A stretch of DNA of 64,000 nucleotides from an uncultured Bacteroidales bacterium (GTDB lineage: Bacteria; Bacteroidota; Bacteroidia; Bacteroidales; P3): positions 1 to 64,000 of the forward strand of contig CAMVMF010000011.1 in assembly GCA_947168515.1 (NCBI GenBank). The letters are read 5' to 3'. The notes under the pieces are model-generated. The model was not told the origin of the DNA. It did not search any database and saw only the letters and a list, made by a program, of their open reading frames with translations. Within the stretch, counting starts at the first letter, position 1, and every line of letters starts with the position of its first letter. The translations under genes were made by a program, and so were the position numbers. Of this stretch, positions 57,574-64,000 are shown in pieces.

Positions 57574-60500
57574 CTAGCGCACAACAAGTTTCTTCACCAT
57601 GTTCACATTCTCACCCGTGATCTTGACGAAGTAAGCACCCTGGGCCAAGTTGGCTACATCCATGGTCTTCTCGCAGTCGCTGCTGCACTCGAGGGTTTCG
57701 GTGGCAACGGTGCGACCGTTCATGTCGACCACGGCAATGCGTACCTTGCCATTGGCGCCGCTCACACTAATGGTGGTGACGTCGCTGGTGGGGTTGGGGT
57801 AGATGGTGCAGACGGCGTTGCCAGCCACTTCCTCTATGCCCTCGGTGCTGTCGGCAGCAAAGGTGGCGGTGAGGGTGATGTTGGCAACCACGGTGAAGGT
57901 GTAGGGATTATCCGTCACGCCGTTGCTCCAGCTGACGAAGTGGTAGCCGCTGTTGGGCGTGGCCGTAACGGTGCAGCTCTGGCCGGCGCGGAAGGAGCCG
58001 CCGCCGGTGGCAGAGCCCATGGCAGCGTCGTTGACAGTGACGGTGACGGTGTAGGTAGGATCGGAGGCTGCGGGGGTGGTGGCAGAGACGTGTGCCCATC
58101 CCTCGCTGTTCCAGTCGGTGCCACAGATGGCACGGACGTAGAAGTCGTAGGAGCTCTCGTCTTCGAGGTCGGTGACCACGTAGGAGTTGACGTTGGTGGT
58201 GATGCTGGTGCCGGTGCCCTGGGCAAAGCCAGCGAAACCGTACTCAATCTGCCAGCTCTCGGCCATCGGGTCGGCGGTCCAGTTGAGGGTCACGCTGCTT
58301 TCGGTGACATTGCTGGAGGTAAGCCCGGTGACATCGGGGCAAATCTGTGCGGTGAAGGAGATGGTGTCGCTATAGTTGCCTTCCAACTCGGCGGTGCCGC
58401 AGATGGGACGGATGGCAGCGTTGTAGGTGACGCCAGCCGTGAAGCCGCCCACGGTGGCCGGGTTGGTGGTGAGACGATAGACGGTGTCGAGGCCGCCGGT
58501 GTTCCAGACATGGAGGTCCCACTGAGTTTCAAAACCATTGACGTGCCAGCTGAAGGTACCTTGAGCATTGGTCAGGTCGCTGACCACGAGGCTGTCGGGT
58601 GACAGGCAGGGCAGGCTGTCGGTAATGAAGCCGCTCTCGACCCAGTTGCTGTAGCCGAGGCTGTCGGCGGTGCAGTCCTGACGGACGCGGAAGGCGTAGC
58701 CGGTGGCGGCAGAGAGGCCTGTGAAGGTATAGCTGTTGCCGGTGACGGAGATGGCGGAGTCGGGCCAGTCGAGGGCAACGGACTCTTTGATAGCGACCTG
58801 ATAGGAGGTGCCAGAACCAGTCCAAAAGACGGTGGCAGACTGATAGTCGTAGGTGACACCCGTGATGAGAGGATCGGCACAGGATTGGCCGCAGGCATAG
58901 AACATCATGTCGCCCACAGCCGAGGTGGCGGTGCCGCCAGAAACGGTGGCAAGGTTATAGGCAGTGCCATCATTGTATACGTAACGTGACTGACCCGAGC
59001 GGCCATTATGCACGTCGAAGGAAGCACCGTAGGAATAGGAGCCGTGTCGACGGTTGACTGTAACCAAGAGGTTGCTGTGGCCGTCCCAGGTGAAGGCAGT
59101 GTCGAGACCCGTCATGTGCCAGCCGCCAGTGGTGTAGCAGAGGTCGGCATCGTGGAGTACCTGCACGAAGACATGGTTGCTGTCGGGATGGATGAACCCG
59201 GTGCTGAGGTTGTTCTCAGTCACATTGGCGAAATAGAGATCGATGTGGTTGTAGTAGTTGCCTTGGTCGCCATCGGTGGATTTGAAAGCCCAGGCAGCAA
59301 TGTCACCCGTAAGGTCGGCAAGCCTAGCACTGTCGACAATGGTCTGGGTGTAGCTGTAATTGTAGTTGCTGTAACCCATGGGAACATAGGAGCTGGTGGT
59401 TGCCGACATGGTGCTGTCGTAGCTGAAAGCTTCAATGACGTTGTCGCACATAGGCACCTGTAGGGTTGCCATGCTGTAGGAGCCGGTGTCGGAACCACCT
59501 GTTCCGAAGGCATCGCAGATGCCGCGGACATACACGTCGTATCTGGCCATACTGGTCAGGCCGGGCAGGACGACATGGTTGGTGTAGACTGTCATGGTGG
59601 TGGCACTGGAGTCGTTTCTGTCGAAACCGGCAGGACCGTACACCACGGTGTACTCGGGGCTGGTGCCATCCCAAGTGAGGGCGAGAGCAGAGGACGACGG
59701 GGCGACGGAGGTGTCGGTGCGGATGTTGCGCACCCTGCAGTAGTCGGCCACACATTCTACGGTCAGGTCGAAACCGGCATAGTTGACAGAGCCGTCGGAA
59801 GAGAAGGTGAGGGTAATGGGGCCCGTGGTGGACTCAAAGGGTCCGACGGTGATGCCGCTGGTGCCGGCATAGCCGTAGTAGAACTGGGTGCCGGAGGTGC
59901 CGATGCCGTCGTAGATGCCGAGTCGGTCGCAGCAGCCTTCACTAATCCAACTACCGCCAATGCTCACACGGTGGATGGTGTCAGAGGGCATGAGTACGAT
60001 GGTAGCGTTAGCGCTGTTGCTGTAGTTGCCATTGGGACCGCCATCGTCGTAGATATGGCCTTGGCACATATAGAGGGTGTCGGTGTAGCCATTGCGCATC
60101 ACCCAAGTACCGGGACGGGCACTGAAGGCATCGCTCCAGATAGAGGTGTCGCCGCTGCCACAGACGGTGCGCACATAGAAGTAGTACAACGAATCGCCCA
60201 GACCGGTGAGGGTGTAGGGCTTGGTGGTGGTGTTGACCACGGTGCCGGTGCTGGGATCGGTCATGGGGCTGGTGCCGTAGGCTATCTCCCATTCGGAGGC
60301 AGGAACCATGTCTAGCCAGGTCAGTTGGATGGAAGAAGAGGTGTTGGCAGTAGAATGTACATCTAACGGGGGCAGACAGCTGGGCAGGTAATCGACGGTG
60401 ATGTCGTCGATGTAGTGTGTGCTGTAGTAGATGGTGGTGGAGGTACGGTAGTAGTTTCTGAAGGCGATGAAACGGCCTGTGCCGGTGTAGGAAGCCAACC

Positions 60501-63500
60501 GATAGGAAGTCACCCACTCGCTGGCAGCGGTGGACTGGATGGTGTCGATAGGCACGAAGGAGGCCTCGCAGCCAGGGGTGTTGGAATCGCAGACGCCGAT
60601 AACCATGTCGTAATAATTAGTACTAGTATTGTAGTGGTGGAAGCTTATCATGAGTTGGTCGACGGTGGTGGGCATTTCGGGCAAGATGGTCAGGGCATTG
60701 CCATAGAGGTGCAAGCTATAGTTGCCCGAAGAGGCATAGGTGGAGCTGTTGTAGATCTGAGGCAGGTAGTTGCCCGTGGCATAGGTGCCGGAAGCGAGCA
60801 TCTGGTAGGTCCAGCAGTTGGGCAGGATGCCCGTGTTGGTGAGGGCGGGAGCATTGCTGTGGTCGAAGTCCTCGAAGTAAGGCAGGCTGTCCACCGGCTG
60901 GCAGTTGGTCATGAAGACATAGGGGTTGGTAGCCAACGAGGTGTCGTTCATACTGGCGCAGACAGTTGAGACAGTCACCTGATAGCTGGTGCTATGGTGC
61001 AGACCCAGCAGGGTGATATAGTTGTTGGTGGTGGACACCGTGGTAGTAGAGTCGCTGCCCACGAGGCCGTATTGGACCAGATAGCTAGTGGCATTGGCAT
61101 TACCAACCCATGCAAAATCGGCAGAGGTGGTGGAGATGTTGGTGGCCATTAGCGAATCGACCGTAGGACAAGCGGGTATAGGCTCGATGCGGATGTTGTC
61201 GTAGTAGGACTGGTTGTAGCTGCTGTAGATGCAGATATATCCGGCAGTGTCGGTATAGCTGTCGAAAGGTACAATCACCTGCTCAGGAACACCGTTGGCA
61301 CTGGCCCACAGGGTGTCGATGACCGTCATGGAGTAAATGTCATGGGGGTGAGAGCAGATGCCTACCAAAGCGTAGATGTTGGTGTCGGCAACCACGTAGT
61401 CGCACCGCAGCTGCAAGGAACTAATAGACCCGTTTACTGCGGGTAGGATAACATAGCTACCTACGGGCATGAGCATCATCATACCCTGACCCGTGATGTT
61501 GATGGTGTAGGGTTCATTGGTGGTGCTGGCATTGCCATAGTACCAGCAGGCATTGAACCGGTAGGTGTTGTTGGCGTAATTGTTGAAGTCCTCAAAGTAG
61601 GGCACATCGTAAGCGCCACAGGCAGTATTGGCCAGGAGGTGGGCATACTGGGTGTCGGCAGCACAGAGGGCTCCCACACGGAACTGATACTGGGTAGAAG
61701 GATTCAGGCCGCCAACAACGGCAAAGGTGTCGGTAGTGCTGACGGTGTAACTGGTCCAAACCGTGTCGCCGTTCTGACGGTAATCCACCGTCCACGAGGT
61801 CTCGTCCTGTCCGGCCATCCAAGCCAGGGTGACACTGCTGCCTGTAGCATCGGCAGCCACCACATGGGGTGCCAGGCAGGTTGGGGCTATCAAGCGTGCA
61901 TTCAACATCATCTGGGCACGGCTAGTAGAAGTGTTCAAACTGCTGAGGTTGGTAGAGGAATAGGGGTCGTCGTCGTTATAGGCGAACAACGAGGTGCCGG
62001 CTCCAACTCCGCCATACCAACCTTCAAAGTCCTCATAATCACCTGTAGAATCCATGACCAAAACAACCAAGTTGTTGTTGCTGTTGCGGACATAGGGGGG
62101 GGTGAATTGGAAGTAGTTCCAACCGGTGGTAATGCTGTACGTGGTGTCATACACCAGCGTCATGTCGGCACTGGACACATAGTTGCTGGTACTGAGGTCG
62201 GAGAGTGTGGTGTCGACAATCCAAATCTTCATCACACGGTCCGGATTAATATCGGAAGAATTGAAATAGATACCGTTGACGGTGTCGCCGTAGATGTTCA
62301 GCTCGCTGGCAGTCCAGAGCTGCTCGGAGATACTATAGTTGTAGTATGGGTATGTGGGGAGAACCAGCTGTTCGCTGGAACCACCTAACGTACCAGTGGT
62401 TAATGTGGCAAAGCTTTGGGTGACGGCCGTGGCGGAGTCGGTATTGCAGATGGCACTGACACTGACACTGTAGGAGGTCCCCTCGGTGAGGCCCGTCAAG
62501 AAGTAGAAGGGCTGGGTGAGGTTCACCACATTCCAGGTGGTGGCGCTGTCGGCCTTCCACCTGAAGGTGTAGCCAATGGCAGGAGTCAGGTCGTTGTCGT
62601 CCCAAGTGATGGCTGCCATGTTGGTGGTCACTTCGGAAATGGTAATGTTGTCGATGGGGTTACAGGCTGCCGAGGTAGTGAAGCTGCAGCTGTAGGTGCG
62701 GCTGCCCTCATCGGCACACTGGGCAGTAATCCATGCATAGTAGGTAGTGGTGGGAGTGAGCGCATTCAAGACAACGCTGTTGGTGAAAACCTCAAGGCTG
62801 TCGGTGGCGGCATTGATGTTGTTGACAGTTCCCCACTTGACAGTGGCCGAGAGGTGTTCGTCGCTGCCATCCCATGCCAATTCGGCACTGACATCGGTGA
62901 TGTCGCGGGCATGGAAACGAGTGGGACGGGGGCAGCTGGAACGACGCCCAACATAGAGGTTGTCCATATAGGTATAGTTATAAGCATAAGAATAACCAGG
63001 GGCCAGGTCGGGCGACGGACTCAGGAAAGCAATATAGTGGGCACTGGTGTCGTGGTAGTTCTCTAAGGAGACATACTTGGGCTCCCAAACGCCTGCAACA
63101 GCGGCATCCACTACGGCTATCGTGTCGAAGGTGGCGATATTTTCGGGGTCGGTCATGGCACCGATAATCAGCCGTGACCAGTATTGGGAACCGGTGCTCG
63201 TGCGCCGCATATCGAATTCGAGTTCGTAAGTACTCAGGCTGTCCAGCATCTCCGGAGTGGTGGCCCAGCATAAATAACGGGTGGAGTTGTTAGAGTTGTA
63301 GCCGTAGAAATAAAGGGCTTTACTGCTACCGATGGTATTGACATAGGGGTACTGTGTCGAAGTGCCCTGGACATGTTTGTGCCAGCAGGGGTGGATGCTG
63401 CCGCCGGAACCTGTAGTGTAGGACTCGAAGTCCTCGTTGATGACGTTCACAGGGGCACAGGCGGTCATGACCTCTAAATCCGCATTGAACGTGTCGGGGT

Positions 63501-64000
63501 CGCAGACAGTTTGCACACGGAAAGTGTAGGTGGTGGCCGGCTGCAGACCATCGAACGTATAGGTCATATCGGAAACATTGTCCACATAGGTGAAGTCTCC
63601 GGATTCTCCCACACGGTAGTAGATGTTCCAGTCGGTCTCGTTGGCACCGGCAGTCCAAGACAGGACCACAGTGTCGGGCCCCACATAGTCGGCTGCCACG
63701 GCAGGAGCCGCACAGGTGGCATAGCGGGTGCAGGCAGAGCTGGTCAGGATGATATTGGGGCGGTATTGGCTGGTGTTGCCGCTGCTGGTGAGATTGGTCA
63801 CGTTGGAACCGTCAAAGGGGCTGCTGTCGCGATAGCGGTAGACCGTACGGGTGGCACCGCAAGAGGTGGAGTAACCGTAGAAACTACTGACGGACTGAGA
63901 GACACCTGTAGGCTGGTTCATGGTGGTGGTGATGACCAGGTTGCTCACACCGTCCCACTGGAAGGGGGTGTCGAGGTGGTAGGTCACCGTGCCGTTGGTG
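57574..64000 (-). CDS. Giant T9SS type A adhesin-like protein, 5' end outside the window
   Basis: At least 2137 codons are present and the frame stays open to the window edge, so the signal peptide is not visible. Modules run from an NYNYS-type beta domain through J-like domains (NEDFESYTTGSGGSIHPCWH, YFEDFNNYANNTYRFNACWY, YFEDFDHSNAPALTN) alternating with fibronectin III. A CUB-like domain (MCQGHIYDDGGPNGNYSNSANATI) lies at about residues 1365-1480. Then come the NYNYSYTQTIVDSARLADL domain, fibronectin III repeats, the InlB-B-like repeat and the type A T9SS tail. The middle is unlike its neighbours, but the last 220 residues are nearly the same. It is probably another surface-exposed or secreted binding protein. 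Confidence 0.88.
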   Translation of the reverse strand, partial: TNGTVTYHLDTPFQWDGVSNLVITTTMNQPTGVSQSVSSFYGYSTSCGATRTVYRYRDSSPFDGSNVTNLTSSGNTSQYRPNIILTSSACTRYATCAAPAVAADYVGPDTVVLSWTAGANETDWNIYYRVGESGDFTYVDNVSDMTYTFDGLQPATTYTFRVQTVCDPDTFNADLEVMTACAPVNVINEDFESYTTGSGGSIHPCWHKHVQGTSTQYPYVNTIGSSKALYFYGYNSNNSTRYLCWATTPEMLDSLSTYELEFDMRRTSTGSQYWSRLIIGAMTDPENIATFDTIAVVDAAVAGVWEPKYVSLENYHDTSAHYIAFLSPSPDLAPGYSYAYNYTYMDNLYVGRRSSCPRPTRFHARDITDVSAELAWDGSDEHLSATVKWGTVNNINAATDSLEVFTNSVVLNALTPTTTYYAWITAQCADEGSRTYSCSFTTSAACNPIDNITISEVTTNMAAITWDDNDLTPAIGYTFRWKADSATTWNVVNLTQPFYFLTGLTEGTSYSVSVSAICNTDSATAVTQSFATLTTGTLGGSSEQLVLPTYPYYNYSISEQLWTASELNIYGDTVNGIYFNSSDINPDRVMKIWIVDTTLSDLSTSNYVSSADMTLVYDTTYSITTGWNYFQFTPPYVRNSNNNLVVLVMDSTGDYEDFEGWYGGVGAGTSLFAYNDDDPYSSTNLSSLNTSTSRAQMMLNARLIAPTCLAPHVVAADATGSSVTLAWMAGQDETSWTVDYRQNGDTVWTSYTVSTTDTFAVVGGLNPSTQYQFRVGALCAADTQYAHLLANTACGAYDVPYFEDFNNYANNTYRFNACWYYGNASTTNEPYTINITGQGMMMLMPVGSYVILPAVNGSISSLQLRCDYVVADTNIYALVGICSHPHDIYSMTVIDTLWASANGVPEQVIVPFDSYTDTAGYICIYSSYNQSYYDNIRIEPIPACPTVDSLMATNISTTSADFAWVGNANATSYLVQYGLVGSDSTTTVSTTNNYITLLGLHHSTSYQVTVSTVCASMNDTSLATNPYVFMTNCQPVDSLPYFEDFDHSNAPALTNTGILPNCWTYQMLASGTYATGNYLPQIYNSSTYASSGNYSLHLYGNALTILPEMPTTVDQLMISFHHYNTSTNYYDMVIGVCDSNTPGCEASFVPIDTIQSTAASEWVTSYRLASYTGTGRFIAFRNYYRTSTTIYYSTHYIDDITVDYLPSCLPPLDVHSTANTSSSIQLTWLDMVPASEWEIAYGTSPMTDPSTGTVVNTTTKPYTLTGLGDSLYYFYVRTVCGSGDTSIWSDAFSARPGTWVMRNGYTDTLYMCQGHIYDDGGPNGNYSNSANATIVLMPSDTIHRVSIGGSWISEGCCDRLGIYDGIGTSGTQFYYGYAGTSGITVGPFESTTGPITLTFSSDGSVNYAGFDLTVECVADYCRVRNIRTDTSVAPSSSALALTWDGTSPEYTVVYGPAGFDRNDSSATTMTVYTNHVVLPGLTSMARYDVYVRGICDAFGTGGSDTGSYSMATLQVPMCDNVIEAFSYDSTMSATTSSYVPMGYSNYNYSYTQTIVDSARLADLTGDIAAWAFKSTDGDQGNYYNHIDLYFANVTENNLSTGFIHPDSNHVFVQVLHDADLCYTTGGWHMTGLDTAFTWDGHSNLLVTVNRRHGSYSYGASFDVHNGRSGQSRYVYNDGTAYNLATVSGGTATSAVGDMMFYACGQSCADPLITGVTYDYQSATVFWTGSGTSYQVAIKESVALDWPDSAISVTGNSYTFTGLSAATGYAFRVRQDCTADSLGYSNWVESGFITDSLPCLSPDSLVVSDLTNAQGTFSWHVNGFETQWDLHVWNTGGLDTVYRLTTNPATVGGFTAGVTYNAAIRPICGTAELEGNYSDTISFTAQICPDVTGLTSSNVTESSVTLNWTADPMAESWQIEYGFAGFAQGTGTSITTNVNSYVVTDLEDESSYDFYVRAICGTDWNSEGWAHVSATTPAASDPTYTVTVTVNDAAMGSATGGGSFRAGQSCTVTATPNSGYHFVSWSNGVTDNPYTFTVVANITLTATFAADSTEGIEEVAGNAVCTIYPNPTSDVTTISVSGANGKVRIAVVDMNGRTVATETLECSSDCEKTMDVANLAQGAYFVKITGENVNMVKKLVVR

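Noticed and set aside
1-64000. tRNA, rRNA and T9SS machinery genes
   Set aside because: Looked for because hisS and many T9SS cargo genes are present, but no cloverleaf, rRNA segment or Sov/PorV/PorU-like gene was recognised by eye.

Overview
The window looks like an anaerobic member of the Bacteroidales (Bacteroidota) with a GC-rich genome. It encodes cargo of the type IX secretion system (T9SS), both type A sorting tails (YPNP...LVVR) and type B 'gliding motility-associated' tails (TPNGDGTNDRF). Other Bacteroidota signs are TAnnTTTG-like -7 promoter boxes, few obvious Shine-Dalgarno sites, and flavodiiron/rubredoxin/rubrerythrin genes for handling oxygen. No rRNA, tRNA or CRISPR array was seen, and none of the T9SS machinery is in the window.

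Layout. (1) 0.1-4.1 kb: an exported M16 zinc protease and a DUF3667-type zinc-ribbon membrane protein. (2) 4.1-14.8 kb: four tandem paralogues, each with a signal peptide, an IgGFc-binding-like N-terminal region and a type B T9SS tail. The gaps around the third and fourth genes are filled with short tandem repeats and one MITE. A type A T9SS protein follows (14.9-16.9 kb) and ends at a strong terminator. (3) 17.4-31.4 kb: ordinary chromosomal genes. On the minus strand are a flavin reductase, a metallo-beta-lactamase/rubredoxin fusion, a small winged-helix protein, a ferritin-like protein, a transglutaminase lipoprotein, CutC and LpxK. On the plus strand are a flavodiiron protein-rubredoxin-ferritin operon, a small membrane protein and a reverse rubrerythrin. 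A lipoprotein, an exported coiled-coil protein and HisS complete the section on the minus strand. (4) 31.5-64 kb: an array of giant minus-strand T9SS adhesin-like genes built from fibronectin III, choice-of-anchor-J (cleaved-adhesin-like) and related modules. It holds two intact genes (2144 and 2791 aa), one interrupted by an in-frame stop, one running off the right edge, and a short fossil of a fifth gene's 3' end. A peptidoglycan amidase gene sits among them.

The most interesting structure is in the adhesin array. The genes share almost identical C-terminal modules. Two of them share about 1 kb with no difference seen by eye, roughly 9.19 kb apart, and one carries three tandem modules of about 760 bp. 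This is the layout expected for repeated duplication and gene conversion of surface proteins. Around and between the genes are four copies of a non-coding mobile element (GGCTCTAGT... ends, about 27-bp inverted termini, 8-bp target duplications). Two copies are 172 bp; the longer two (224 and 263 bp) have gained hairpin modules whose stems differ in sequence but keep their pairing. One copy lies in the 5' region of a giant gene and another in the U-tract of a giant gene's terminator.

All domain names come from pattern recognition on the translations. Residue positions are approximate, and no database search was run.
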